A DNA stretch of 62,554 nt from Mycobacterium sp. (GCA_023264735.1 JAHFVD010000016.1:1-62554); one strand, 5' to 3'; shown: positions 48,232-57,358, counted from the first letter of the stretch. Program-made: numbers and translations. The notes: generated by a model from the letters alone, not told the origin.

Positions 48232-49112
48232 CTCGGTGGCACGAATCCGTCCGTAGGGGGCGGGGGTGCGACGGGCGTGGGCGGCGGGGGCGGTGAGTAG
48301 GACGGCGGCGGGGTTGCCGGATACGACGGTGGGGGGACCGAATAGGTCGGCGGCGCAGGCGGACCGGACGGGCGCAGCCGGGCCAGTTCGCGGCGGTGTC
48401 GTTCGGCGAGCACGGCGGCGAGAACGTATTGCGGCGGGACGCCGGGCGGCGGCGGTGGTGAGATCCGGCTGGCGATATCACTGGCGATGCGATAGGCCAT
48501 ATCGTTACGCACCTCGGGTGTCAATTGCGGTGCCCGAGCGAGGAATTGGCGCGCCAGCTCGGCCTGGTCAGGCGTGAGCGCGGACAGCTCCAGCGAGGAG
48601 GCCCACCACGTCAGGGCGGGCGGCATCACTGGTGGAGGCGGCAGCTTGGGGCCCCGTTCACTGATCACGACGGTGCCCGCGAACACGTCACCGATGCGCT
48701 TGCCGCGCGGCGAGATGAGGCTGCAGATCACCGCGGGACCGCCCATGAACATCCAGATCTCCACGAACCCGGCCAGTGCACGAAACAGGGCCTGCCGGAA
48801 CCGTTCCGGGCCGCCGTCGTCGGACACCACGCGTAGGCCCATCGCCATCTTGCCCAGCGTCCTTCCGCGGGTGGCGGATTCGAACACGACGGGATAGCCG
48901 ATGATCACCAGCAGTGTGAAGATGATCAGGACCGCGGCGGACAGCGCCTCGTCGAACTGCGTGATCGTGGTCGCCCACAGGATCACGCCGATGATGTAGC
49001 CGATCATGATGACGGCGATGTCGATCATCGCGCCGACGGCCCGCACCGGCAGCTGGGCGATCTGAACATCGAGGACGACCGCGTCCCCGGTCACCACGGT
49101 CTCCGGCACCAT
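48228..49112 (-). CDS. RDD-family membrane protein with proline-rich tail
   Basis: ATG at 49112 (MVPETVVTGDAVVLDVQIAQ) is preferred, since relatives begin this way; 294 residues. RDD domain at about 20-155, with three hydrophobic helices, the Arg-Asp pattern (RAVGAMIDIAVI) and GRTLGKMAMGLRVV. The C-terminal 130 residues are cytoplasmic, ending in a proline-rich tail (PPTYSVPPPSYPATPPPSYS). Matches Rv3695 in position. Function unknown; RDD proteins have been linked to transport. Divergent from the SpoIIM-type gene. Confidence 0.87.
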   Translation of the reverse strand: MVPETVVTGDAVVLDVQIAQLPVRAVGAMIDIAVIMIGYIIGVILWATTITQFDEALSAAVLIIFTLLVIIGYPVVFESATRGRTLGKMAMGLRVVSDDGGPERFRQALFRALAGFVEIWMFMGGPAVICSLISPRGKRIGDVFAGTVVISERGPKLPPPPVMPPALTWWASSLELSALTPDQAELARQFLARAPQLTPEVRNDMAYRIASDIASRISPPPPPGVPPQYVLAAVLAERHRRELARLRPSGPPAPPTYSVPPPSYPATPPPSYSPPPPPTPVAPPPPTDGFVPPS

Positions 49113-49140
49113 GCCGACCAACGCTACTAGCATCGGCCGG

Positions 49141-50133
49141 ATGGACGTCGACGCTTTCGTGCTGGCTCACCAGGACACCTGGAAGCGGCTCGAGGAGCTG
49201 GTGAAGCGGCGCCGCCGGCTGTCCGGCGCCGAGGTGGACGAACTCGTCGAGCTCTACCAGCGGGTCTCCACCCACCTGTCGATGGTCCGCTCGGCCTCGT
49301 CGGACTCCGTTCTGGTCGGGCGGCTGTCCAGCCTGGTGGCCCGCGCCCGGGCCGCCGTGACCGGCGCCCATGCCCCGATGTGGCACGAGTTCGCCCGATT
49401 CTGGACGGTCTCGTTCCCGGTGGTGGCCTACCGGGCGTGGCGGTGGTGGCTGGCAACGGCCGTCCTGTTCTTCGTGGTGGTGGTCGTGATCGGGATCTGG
49501 GTCGGTGGCAGCCACGAGGTGCAGTCGGCGATGAGTACGCCCGAGGAAATCGAGCACCTCGTCAACCACGACTTCGCGTCGTACTACAGCGAGAACCCGG
49601 CCGGGTCGTTCGCGTTGCGGGTATGGGTGAACAACTCGTGGGTGGCCGCACAGTGCATCGCGTACGCGATCCTGCTGGGCATTCCGATCCCGTGGGTGCT
49701 GTTCCAGAATGCCGCCAACCTCGGTGTCATCGGCGGGCTGATGGTCGATGCCGGCAAGGCCGATGTGCTGTTCGGGCTGCTGATTCCGCACGGTCTGCTG
49801 GAGTTGACGGCGGTGTTCCTGGCCGGGGCGGTCGGCATGCGGCTGGGCTGGACGGTGATCTCCCCCGGCGATCGGCCTCGCGGCCAGGTTCTGGCCGAGC
49901 AGGGCCGGGCGGTGGTCGCCGCGGCGGTCGGGCTGACAGGTGTGCTGCTGGTGTCCGGGTTGCTCGAGGCGTTGGTGACACCATCGCCGCTGCCGACCTT
50001 CCTTCGTATCGCCATCGGAGTGGCCGCCGAGGTCGCGTTCCTGTCCTACGTCGTCCATTTCGGCCGCAAGGCCATCCGGGCGGGAGAGACCGGGGACGTC
50101 GAGGACGCCCCCGACGTCGTCCCGACGGGCTGA
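49141..50133 (+). CDS. Stage II sporulation protein M (SpoIIM/DUF95) family membrane protein
   Basis: ATG at 49141; 330 residues. The N-terminal basic helical region (MDVDAFVLAHQDTWKRLEELVKRRRRL) has the family's signature; five or so helices follow (WRWWLATAVLFFVVVVVIGI, NNSWVAAQCIAYAILLGIPI, FGLLIPHGLLELTAVFLAGAVG). Mycobacteria do not sporulate by the Bacillus pathway; this family is widespread and often sits with RDD, MoxR and DUF58 genes, as here. The role is probably envelope related. Confidence 0.88.
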   Translation: MDVDAFVLAHQDTWKRLEELVKRRRRLSGAEVDELVELYQRVSTHLSMVRSASSDSVLVGRLSSLVARARAAVTGAHAPMWHEFARFWTVSFPVVAYRAWRWWLATAVLFFVVVVVIGIWVGGSHEVQSAMSTPEEIEHLVNHDFASYYSENPAGSFALRVWVNNSWVAAQCIAYAILLGIPIPWVLFQNAANLGVIGGLMVDAGKADVLFGLLIPHGLLELTAVFLAGAVGMRLGWTVISPGDRPRGQVLAEQGRAVVAAAVGLTGVLLVSGLLEALVTPSPLPTFLRIAIGVAAEVAFLSYVVHFGRKAIRAGETGDVEDAPDVVPTG

Positions 50134-50153
50134 GCTATTGCTCGCGGTGGAAC

Positions 50154-51476
50154 CTACAGCCGGCCGGTGGCCTTCATCGCCAAGTAGCGGTCGGCTAGGG
50201 CCGGCGCCAGGTCCTCGGGCAGGGCATCGACCACCTCGACGCCCTTGTGCCGCAGCCGGCTGGCGATGGTCCGGCGGTCATTGCGTGCGCGCTCGGCGGC
50301 CGCCGCGTCGTAGACCTGGGCGGCATCGGCGCGGCCGGCCGCGAGTTCGTCGATGCGCGGATCGGACACCGCCGCCACGATCACCTTGTGTTTGGCCGAC
50401 AGCTGCGGCAAGACCGGCAGCAGACCCTCGTCGAGAGCCGAGGCGTTGAGGTCGGTCAGCAGCACCACCAGCGCTGTGCGGCGCACCCTGCGCTGCACAG
50501 CGGCCACCATCGCGGTCGCATCCGATTCGATCAACGCGGGCTCCAGGGGCGCCATCGCCTCGACGAGCTGGGCGAGCAGCTCGGTCCGGGAGGCGCCGAA
50601 CACCGCGGCGCGGGTGAGCCGGTCGTGGGCGAGGAAGTCGACGTGGTCACCGGCCCGTACGGCCAGCGCAGCCAGCAGCAGCGCGGCATCCATCGACCAG
50701 TCCAGCCGCGGCCAGCCACCGGGGTCGCGGGCGGTGGGATCCACGCCGACCCGGCCCGCCGAAGTGCGGCCGGTGTCCAGCACGATCACCACCCGCCGGT
50801 CGCGTTCGGGTCGCCAGGTGCGGACAACCACGTCGGCGCGGCGCGCGGTGGCCCGCCAGTCGATCGAGCGGACGTCATCGCCTACGACATACTCCCGCAG
50901 CGAGTCGAATTCGGTGCCCTGACCGCGGATCAGCACCGGCAGCAGCCCGTCGATCTCACGCAGCCGAGCCAGCCGGGACGGCAGATGCTTACGCGACAGG
51001 AACGGCGGCAGGATGCGCACCTGTCCCTCCACGCGGTGCGACCGCTGCCGGCCGGCCAGGCCGAGCGGCCCGATCGAACGGACGGTGACGCCCTCTGAAC
51101 GCAGGTCGCCGCGGCGTACCGGGCGCAACTGCGTTGTGAGAGTGACGGTTTCAGCGGGACGAACACCGAGGTTGTGCGCCCGCGGTTCGGCGCAGGCGCT
51201 CGGCGGCCAGGCGTCCCGAAGTGCACCGCGGAACCGGCGGGACCCGGCATTGTGGACATGGAGGACGGCGCCCACAGGCTGACCGAGCCGCGCAGACGTG
51301 TCGCCGGCCCGGCTGAGCCGCAGCGCACCCGCGCTCCCCGCCAACGCTATGTCGAGGACCACCACCGCCAGTAACGCCAGTAGCGCCACAACGAAAGTCG
51401 TTGCAGGCCAGGGTGACAGCACGATCGGCAGCACGCCCAACAGGGCGATGAGCCCGGCGCGCCCGGTGAGGACCAC
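50154..51476 (-). CDS. DUF58 protein (VWA-like), MoxR partner
   Basis: GTG at 51476, overlapping the moxR stop by one base; 440 residues. Two hydrophobic helices at 5-45 anchor it; the central DUF58 motif is EFDSLREYVVGDDVRSIDWRATARR, followed by a von-Willebrand-A-like region VVIVLDTGRTSAG with a partial MIDAS motif. DUF58 proteins act with MoxR AAA+ chaperones in membrane or metal-centre assembly. Second gene from the end of a five-gene same-strand block. Confidence 0.9.
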   Translation of the reverse strand: MVLTGRAGLIALLGVLPIVLSPWPATTFVVALLALLAVVVLDIALAGSAGALRLSRAGDTSARLGQPVGAVLHVHNAGSRRFRGALRDAWPPSACAEPRAHNLGVRPAETVTLTTQLRPVRRGDLRSEGVTVRSIGPLGLAGRQRSHRVEGQVRILPPFLSRKHLPSRLARLREIDGLLPVLIRGQGTEFDSLREYVVGDDVRSIDWRATARRADVVVRTWRPERDRRVVIVLDTGRTSAGRVGVDPTARDPGGWPRLDWSMDAALLLAALAVRAGDHVDFLAHDRLTRAAVFGASRTELLAQLVEAMAPLEPALIESDATAMVAAVQRRVRRTALVVLLTDLNASALDEGLLPVLPQLSAKHKVIVAAVSDPRIDELAAGRADAAQVYDAAAAERARNDRRTIASRLRHKGVEVVDALPEDLAPALADRYLAMKATGRL

Positions 51477-52459
51477 TATCTTGGCACCGGCACCGCGGCC
51501 AGGATGCCGTCGAGCACGCCGTCGGGGGTGGCTCCTTCGAGTTCGGCCTCCGGACGCAGCCCGATCCGGTGGCGCAGTGTCGGCCGCGCCATTGCCTTGA
51601 CGTCGTCCGGGGTGACGTAGCCGCGGCCCGACAGCCACGCCCACGACCGTGCCGTGCCCAGCAGTGCGGTCGCGCCACGCGGTGACACCCCGAGCTGCAG
51701 GGACGGAGAACTCCTTGTCGCACCGACGATATCGACGATGTAGCCGAGAACCTCTTCGGCGACCAGTACCTGCTTCACCGCCGCGCGGCCTGCGGCAAGT
51801 TCGGCGGGGCCGGCCACCGGGCGGATCGCACTCAGGTCGCGCGGATCAAACCCGCCGGCATGCCGAGACAGGATCGCGATCTCCTGATCACGCGGCGGCA
51901 GGGGAACATTCAGCTTCAGCAGGAACCGGTCCAGCTGCGCCTCCGGCAGCTGATAGGTGCCCTCGTACTCGATCGGGTTCTGGGTTGCGGCCACGATGAA
52001 CGGATCCGGGAGTAGCTTTGGCTGACCGTCGACGCTGACCTGGCGTTCCTCCATCGCTTCGAGCAGGGCCGCTTGGGTTTTCGGTGGCGTGCGGTTGATC
52101 TCGTCGGCCAGCATGAGGTTGGTGAACACCGGTCCCTCACGGAAGACGAACGCGGCCGTCTTGGCGTCGTAGACCAGTGACCCCGTCACGTCGCCGGGCA
52201 TCAGGTCGGGCGTGAACTGCACCCGCTTGAACTCCAGCTGCAGCGCGGCGGACATCGCCCGCACCAGCAGCGTCTTGGCCACGCCCGGAACGCCTTCCAG
52301 CAGAACATGACCGCGGCACAGCAGGGCGATCACCAGCCCGCTGACCACGGCGTCCTGGCCGACGACGGCTTTGCCGATTTCAGTGCGCAGGGCCAGGAGC
52401 GCCGCGCGCGCCGCGTCGCTCTCGGCGGTGGAGGGGGGAGGTGGGGCAATGTGCGTCAC
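51476..52459 (-). CDS. moxR: MoxR-family AAA+ ATPase
   Basis: GTG at 52459 (GTGA overlap with the DUF4350 stop); 327 residues. Walker A is LLEGVPGVAKT near 55, Walker B LMLADEINR, sensor 1 VAATQNPIEYEGTY, and the lid domain has LQLGVSPRGATALL. A chaperone-like ATPase, equivalent to Rv3692. A longer frame upstream exists but would overlap the preceding gene. Confidence 0.93.
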   Translation of the reverse strand: MTHIAPPPPSTAESDAARAALLALRTEIGKAVVGQDAVVSGLVIALLCRGHVLLEGVPGVAKTLLVRAMSAALQLEFKRVQFTPDLMPGDVTGSLVYDAKTAAFVFREGPVFTNLMLADEINRTPPKTQAALLEAMEERQVSVDGQPKLLPDPFIVAATQNPIEYEGTYQLPEAQLDRFLLKLNVPLPPRDQEIAILSRHAGGFDPRDLSAIRPVAGPAELAAGRAAVKQVLVAEEVLGYIVDIVGATRSSPSLQLGVSPRGATALLGTARSWAWLSGRGYVTPDDVKAMARPTLRHRIGLRPEAELEGATPDGVLDGILAAVPVPR

Positions 52460-53580
52460 GACTTCGTGACCTGCCTTTCGATGTCGTCTAGTGCATGGGC
52501 CAGGTGGAGCAGGTCGGAGTCGGTGGACGGTGCCGGGCCGAACAGTAGGTGGCGGACGGTGTTGGCATCTCCGGTGTAGCGCGCTGCGACGGCATCCAGC
52601 ACCGCGGTGGGAGACGCGCTGGGGCCCAGCCCCAGTCGTGGTGACAGTCGCTGCAGTGTCGCGGTGCGAAGTGCTTCTGCCGCTTGGTCGCGGGCCCGGC
52701 GGGACCGGTAGAGCCGGGCGCGTCCCTCGACCGTTTCCGAGGCGCGCACCACCACGGGCAGCTTCTCGGCGACCAGCGGACCGAGCCGGCGGCCCTGCCA
52801 CACGGCCAGCAGCAGGACGGTCAGACACAGCTGCCAGACGATCCAGGTCACTGCGTCGGGCATCAGGTCGGTGAGTGTCGTTCCCTCCGCGCCGCTTTCA
52901 CCTTCGGCATGCTGTGGGGCGTACCAGATGAGTCGCGACCGGTTGCCGGCAAGGTTCATCGCCAGCGCGGCATTGCCCTCTTGGAGTAACCCGCCGTTGG
53001 TCATGAAGTCCGCGCTGCCGACGACGGTGACTGTGCGGCCGTCGGCGTGGTAGCGCACCAGCGCCCCGCCGTAGCACCGCGTCAGCTCGGTGTCGCCGAC
53101 CTTCTCATAGGTGTCGGGGGAGCCCAGTTCCACCGTCCCGGCCCGATTGGCTTCCGGCAGGTCGCAATCGGGCTTCATGGTCAGCATGCTGGCCCCGCCC
53201 AGCCGGATGTCGGGGGCCAACGCCTGCCGTGCGCGCGAGGTCGGTTCCAGCAGCAGCCGGTCGCCGGGAACTTCGGCCAGCCGGTCCAGCAGATCCGTTC
53301 CCCGGGTGTAGTAGGTTTCGGCCGCCAGTAGCAGCGTGTCCGGTCGGGCCTCCCGCTCCACGTCAGCCACGGTGGTGGCGACGACGACCTCGACCCCGCG
53401 GTCCCGAAGCAGAGCGACCAGTGCGTGTGCGCCGTCAGGGCTGGTGGATTCCGGATCCATCCGCCCACCAGGGCGTGGGGCGGTGAAGTACGCTCCGATG
53501 GCGGCGATGGCCGTTATCGCGATCAGCGCCAAGGCAATCCAGCGTCCGGTGCGCCAACGCTGGCTGATGGTGGTGCTCAC
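52456..53580 (-). CDS. DUF4350 membrane protein
   Basis: 374 residues. An N-terminal helix (WIALALIAITAIAAIGAYF) is followed by an extracytoplasmic DUF4350 domain with a GATase-like fold (MDPESTSPDGAHALVALLRDRGVEVVV; two Cys, DCDLPE and TRCYGG), a second helix near 250-270 (AVTWIVWQLCLTVLLLAVW) and a cytosolic helical tail. Overlaps both neighbours by 4 bp. Rv3691-like. Exact role unknown. Confidence 0.87.
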   Translation of the reverse strand: MSTTISQRWRTGRWIALALIAITAIAAIGAYFTAPRPGGRMDPESTSPDGAHALVALLRDRGVEVVVATTVADVEREARPDTLLLAAETYYTRGTDLLDRLAEVPGDRLLLEPTSRARQALAPDIRLGGASMLTMKPDCDLPEANRAGTVELGSPDTYEKVGDTELTRCYGGALVRYHADGRTVTVVGSADFMTNGGLLQEGNAALAMNLAGNRSRLIWYAPQHAEGESGAEGTTLTDLMPDAVTWIVWQLCLTVLLLAVWQGRRLGPLVAEKLPVVVRASETVEGRARLYRSRRARDQAAEALRTATLQRLSPRLGLGPSASPTAVLDAVAARYTGDANTVRHLLFGPAPSTDSDLLHLAHALDDIERQVTKS

Positions 53581-54230
53581 CGCAGCGGAGCCCAGGTGTC
53601 GGGGACGGCAGGTGCCGTCGCGTCGGTGCCGCTCGGGGCGGCGTGCCGCCGTAGTGCCTCGTCGAGGTCGGCGACCATGCGGTAGTTGGGTTCGGTGCCT
53701 GGCTGCTCGCCATAGGTGACGTCATTGAACACCGTTGCCGCGCGCCGCAACTCACCGTCGAACGCGGGTAACAGCTCACCCGCGTCGTGGGCGAGCTCAT
53801 TGGCGGTACGGCCGGGAACCGGGTTGAGCATCCCGGTTTCCTCGAGTTGGCGGCCCACCGCTCGAAGACGGTGCCGGATCGCTGCGGCCCAGTTAGCCTG
53901 TGCCGCATATGCTTCGGCTGTCGCCCGGTGCTCGGCCGCGCTGAGCTCGCGGGTGCCGAATAGCCCGGCGTCGCCTCCCCGGTTGGTCCGCATCGTGCGC
54001 CTGGCGATCCGCACCGCCACGATGAACGCCACCAGCACCACGATCGCCAGCACCGCGATGGTCAGCCAGCCGCCCGGGATCGTCGACCCCTTGAGGATCA
54101 GCCGGTAGAGCATCTCCTCGATCCAATCGCCGAGCCTGTCCATCAACGACGACTTGGGATAGATCGGCTTGGCCAGCTCGCGCTGGGCCGCCTCGTGGGC
54201 GGTTTCCCGGTCGATGTCGATGGTGGGCAT
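53577..54230 (-). CDS. DUF4129 membrane protein
   Basis: 217 residues. One helix (GGWLTIAVLAIVVLVAFIVAVRIA at about 52-76) and a C-terminal DUF4129 domain (ELSAAEHRATAEAYAAQANWAAAIRHRLRAVGRQLEETG, NPVPGRTANELAHDAG), the type usually fused to transglutaminases or adjacent to MoxR/DUF58. A family-conserved Arg-His motif is present. Second gene of the block; GTGA overlap with DUF4350. Confidence 0.87.
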   Translation of the reverse strand: MPTIDIDRETAHEAAQRELAKPIYPKSSLMDRLGDWIEEMLYRLILKGSTIPGGWLTIAVLAIVVLVAFIVAVRIARRTMRTNRGGDAGLFGTRELSAAEHRATAEAYAAQANWAAAIRHRLRAVGRQLEETGMLNPVPGRTANELAHDAGELLPAFDGELRRAATVFNDVTYGEQPGTEPNYRMVADLDEALRRHAAPSGTDATAPAVPDTWAPLR

Positions 54231-54242
54231 GCTGATCCGACG

Positions 54243-55487
54243 CTACCGCGGCGGGGTGAGCCACAGATTGTCGGCGGTCACGGTGTCGGTAGGCCCGGCG
54301 TTGGCCCCGGTTCGCAGCACCAGATCGAAAGCCTCGGCGCGGATGCGGGTGTCGGTGTAGAGCAACACCGCCACACCGGCGGTGAACGGCGCGGTGACGA
54401 TCTGGCCGATCGCGCCGCCGATGGCAATCAGCGTGGTCGACAGGATGATGGGCCCCGAGGATGTCTCCCCGAGCAGCAGCACCTGTCCAGCGATGCTGAA
54501 CGGAACCGACACCGCTCCGGCGATCACCGATGCGACCACCCCGGCGAGCAGCCGGATACCGAACACGCGCCAGAAGTGGTTGCGCACCAAGCCAAACGAG
54601 CGACGGATCGATTCCATGATCGGCTTTCGCTCCAGCACAACCGCCACCGGCGCGAACGACAGGACGGTGTACAGGTAGACCATGGCGGCGATGAACACCA
54701 GCACCAGTGGGATGCCGACGATCACCGCGGCGGTGCCGTCGCCTGTCGCCGCGAGTGCGGCGATGACACCCACGACGACCCCGGCCATCAGCAGTACAGC
54801 CAGGATTTCCAGTGCGCTGAAACCAAGCAGGGCAAGCAATCGGCCGCGCACCCGCTGCCAGGCTTCGCCGACGGTGATCTTGGAACCGAACACCGCCCGC
54901 GCGACCACGACGGTGAGCATGCCGGACAGCAGGATCCCGCCCAGAAAGGTGGCCACCGCGCCGGTGGCGGTGGATAGGACGGACCCCACCAGTACCGGTG
55001 TGGACATCTCCTCGCCGGTCTGGGCGCCCACCTTTCCGCCCATCGAGATGATGGGACCCAGCTGCAGAATCAGCGCCAGGATCTGGGTGATCACCACGAC
55101 GACGGTGGTCAGACCCAGCGATGCCTTCGGGTTGGCCCGGATATACCCGACGGCACCGTTGAAGAGATCGCCGAGCGACAGCGGCCGCAGCGGGATGATG
55201 CCCGGCTTCGGCGGCATGGGAAGCGGGGGCGGGTAGCCGGGCGGGCCGTAGCCGGGCGGGCCATAGCCGGGCGGGCCATAGCCGGGCGGGCCATAGCCGG
55301 GCGGCGGATAGCCGGGCGGGCCGTACCCCGGGGGTGGATAGCCGGGCGGGCCGTAGCCCGGGGGCGGGTACCCCGGCGGCGGATAGCCGGAAGCCGGCTC
55401 GGGCGGTGGATACCCCGGCGGGGGAAATGAGGGTTGGTCAGGCCATCCCGGCGGTGGTCCAGGTGGTCCGGCAGGCGGTGTCGTCAC
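54243..55487 (-). CDS. Multispan membrane protein with Pro/Gly/Tyr-rich repeats
   Basis: 414 residues, GTG start. Residues 1-90 are tandem GYPPPGYGPP-type repeats, encoded by a 15-bp tandem DNA repeat (about 55230-55420). The remainder has about six hydrophobic segments and matches the glycerophosphoryl-diester-phosphodiesterase membrane-domain family, without the phosphodiesterase domain. First gene of the moxR block. The cytosolic Pro-rich segment could be a protein-interaction or phase-separating tail; repeat number probably varies between strains. Confidence 0.87.
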   Translation of the reverse strand: MTTPPAGPPGPPPGWPDQPSFPPPGYPPPEPASGYPPPGYPPPGYGPPGYPPPGYGPPGYPPPGYGPPGYGPPGYGPPGYGPPGYPPPLPMPPKPGIIPLRPLSLGDLFNGAVGYIRANPKASLGLTTVVVVITQILALILQLGPIISMGGKVGAQTGEEMSTPVLVGSVLSTATGAVATFLGGILLSGMLTVVVARAVFGSKITVGEAWQRVRGRLLALLGFSALEILAVLLMAGVVVGVIAALAATGDGTAAVIVGIPLVLVFIAAMVYLYTVLSFAPVAVVLERKPIMESIRRSFGLVRNHFWRVFGIRLLAGVVASVIAGAVSVPFSIAGQVLLLGETSSGPIILSTTLIAIGGAIGQIVTAPFTAGVAVLLYTDTRIRAEAFDLVLRTGANAGPTDTVTADNLWLTPPR

Positions 55488-55586
55488 CTGTCAACGCCCC
55501 CGACGTCGTTGCTCATGAGCCCATCCTGTCGACAGCCGGGGTATTTCTCAACGTCCAGCCCATCTCGGTCGCGTAGCGTTTGCCTC

Positions 55587-56051
55587 ATGGCGGAGCTCAA
55601 AGACCGGCTGAGATCAGACCTCACCGATGCGATGAAGGCCCAGGACAAGTTGCGCACCGCGACGCTGCGACTGCTGCTCGCGGCGGTCCAGACCGAGGAG
55701 GTCTCGGGCAAACAGGCCCGCGATCTCTCCGACGACGAGGTGCTCAAGGTGCTCGCCAGGGAGTCCAAGAAGCGCAGCGAGTCCGCCGAGATCTACACCC
55801 AGAACGGTCGCGGTGAGCTGGCCGCCGAGGAGCACGCCGAGGCCCGGATCATCGACGAGTACCTGCCGACCCCGCTGACCGACGCCGAGGTCGCCGACGT
55901 GGCGGACACGGCGATCGCCCAGGTGGCCGAGGAACTCGGCGAACGGCCGTCGACCAAGAACATGGGTCTGGTGATGAAGGCGGCCACCGCGATCGCCGCA
56001 GGCAAGGCCGACGGGTCGCGCCTGTCCGCGGCGGTGAAGGCGCGCTTGTAG
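55587..56051 (+). CDS. GatB/YqeY domain protein
   Basis: ATG at 55587; 154 residues covering a complete YqeY domain (LKDRLRSDLTDAMKAQDKLR, LRLLLAAVQTEEV, ARIIDEYLPTPLTDAEV, TKNMGLVMKAATA). This domain is also the C-terminal tRNA-binding part of GatB. YqeY proteins are widespread and not well understood. Divergent from the moxR block; matches Rv3688c. Confidence 0.9.
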   Translation: MAELKDRLRSDLTDAMKAQDKLRTATLRLLLAAVQTEEVSGKQARDLSDDEVLKVLARESKKRSESAEIYTQNGRGELAAEEHAEARIIDEYLPTPLTDAEVADVADTAIAQVAEELGERPSTKNMGLVMKAATAIAAGKADGSRLSAAVKARL

Positions 56052-56450
56052 TCGTGCCCCGTTTCGCGGGTCGAGGCTGACGGACAAACTCCGCGAAGCG
56101 GCGAGTCGAGCCGTGATACCCACCACTGCGGGGTTGAAACCAACTTCGCAGGGTATTCCGGACGGTAATGACTGACGGGACCTCCGACGACGAAGACCAC
56201 GCCGACTACACGGACGATCACCAAGAGCAGCGCACAATTGACCGTTCCCGGGTCAGGCCACACGCCGGTGATGACATCCGCCAGATTGCTCCTGACGTGG
56301 CTGACCCGCCTGACCACGAACCTCCCGATTAACGCCTGAAATAGGTGTTCTTCCACCGCGCCTCGGGTTTTAACGAGGCAGTAAGCGGGCATTTATCTCG
56401 CAGCGCCTTGACAACAACAGTGCGCCCGACCAACTGTCGAAAGGCCAACG
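56052..56450. other. 399-bp intergenic region
   Basis: Between yqeY and the methyltransferase gene. It contains a GCGGGTCGAGGCT / GCGAAGCGGCGAGTCG inverted-like pair just after yqeY (a weak terminator candidate), the small acidic frame at 56168-56332, and a good ribosome site (AAAGG) for the next gene. Nothing else is recognisable. Confidence 0.5.
56168..56332 (+). CDS. Possible small acidic protein
   Basis: 54 codons from ATG to TAA, very acidic (MTDGTSDDEDHADYTDDHQE at the start, ending PPDHEPPD). Composition is like a small disordered protein and unlike random GC-rich sequence in this genome, but the ribosome site is weak (AGGG 13 nt away). Too short for homology arguments by eye. Confidence 0.3.
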   Translation: MTDGTSDDEDHADYTDDHQEQRTIDRSRVRPHAGDDIRQIAPDVADPPDHEPPD

Positions 56451-57143
56451 TTGACCATTCTTTATCCCGACGTCCAGGACGCGGTAAGTGCCACAGGCGT
56501 GTATGCGCCGCAACATGATTCGCAGTTGCTGATCGAGGCGATGACACGCAGCGGTGCCGTCACCGGGCGCAAGGTGCTCGATCTGTGCACGGGAAGTGGG
56601 GCCGTGGCGATCGCGGCCGCGCAGTTGGGTGCGCGCGACGTCACCGCATTCGACATCTGCCCGCAGGCCGTCGAATACGCAACGAGCAACGCGGCTCAAG
56701 CCGGCGCCCGCATCGACGCGCGGGTGGGAATGTGGGTCGATGCGTTCGTGGCCGGCCCCTACGACGTGGTGGTCTCGAATCCCCCTTATGTTCCAACGGG
56801 TCCCGATGCCGATCTGGAGAGTATTCCCCTTGAAGTCGGTCCCCCGACGGCGTGGAACGCCGGCCTCGACGGCCGTGAGGTGTTGAACCCGCTGTGCGAC
56901 AACGCTCAGGAACTGCTCACCGCAGGCGGCACGATCTTGATCGTGCAATCGGAGCTCGCTGACACCGACCAATCGTTACGCCGGTTGCGTAGCGGCGGCT
57001 TACGCGCCGAAGTTGTTCTCAGCCAACTAATTCCATTTGGTCCGGTGCTGAGAGCGCGGGCGAAATGGATGGAGAGCATCGGCATGTTGCCCGTCGGACG
57101 GCGGGAAGAGGAAATCGTGGTCATCCGGGCGGAGAAACGGTGA
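56451..57143 (+). CDS. HemK2/MTQ2-like methyltransferase
   Basis: TTG start with AAAGG upstream; 230 residues. Class I SAM fold: GRKVLDLCTGSGAVAIAAAQLGA, FDICPQAVEYA, and VVSNPPYVPTGPDADLE with the NPPY motif of Gln/Asn/adenine methyltransferases. Close in size to eukaryotic-type HemK2 rather than PrmC, and without the N-terminal PrmC domain. Substrate unknown. Overlaps the CDGSH gene by 4 bp. Confidence 0.87.
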   Translation: MTILYPDVQDAVSATGVYAPQHDSQLLIEAMTRSGAVTGRKVLDLCTGSGAVAIAAAQLGARDVTAFDICPQAVEYATSNAAQAGARIDARVGMWVDAFVAGPYDVVVSNPPYVPTGPDADLESIPLEVGPPTAWNAGLDGREVLNPLCDNAQELLTAGGTILIVQSELADTDQSLRRLRSGGLRAEVVLSQLIPFGPVLRARAKWMESIGMLPVGRREEEIVVIRAEKR

Positions 57144-57358
57144 GCGGGGACGTACCCCGCCACGTTCGGATCGTCTCCGGTGGGCCGATGATGGTGCCGG
57201 GTCCGGTCTGCATCGAAATGCCTGACGGCACCGTCGTCGAATCCGACCGGTTCATGGTCGCCATCTGTATGTGCCGGCGCAGCAAGACTTATCCGCTGTG
57301 CGACACCAGCCACCGGCGCCGCGAGCGTACCGAGCCGTCAGTCCAGCGGCCGGCGTAG
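57140..57358 (+). CDS. CDGSH-type iron-sulfur protein
   Basis: GTG at 57140 in the GTGA overlap; 72 residues. The cluster motif is CMCRRSKTYPLCDTSH, fitting C-x-C-x2-S-x3-P-x-C-D-x-S-H with Thr instead of the usual Gly. It would carry one 3Cys/1His [2Fe-2S] cluster and act as a small electron or cluster carrier. The preceding VRIVSGGPMMVPGPVCIEMPDG is the usual mycobacterial lead-in. Its last 21 bp overlap the convergent diiron-protein gene. Confidence 0.88.
   Translation: MSGDVPRHVRIVSGGPMMVPGPVCIEMPDGTVVESDRFMVAICMCRRSKTYPLCDTSHRRRERTEPSVQRPA

Noticed and set aside
48688..50058. 456-codon minus-strand frame across the RDD/SpoIIM junction
   Set aside because: Overlaps two well-supported genes and has no recognisable domain.
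55230..55420. Intergenic repeat or origin-like iterons
   Set aside because: The units are exactly in frame within a membrane-protein gene.
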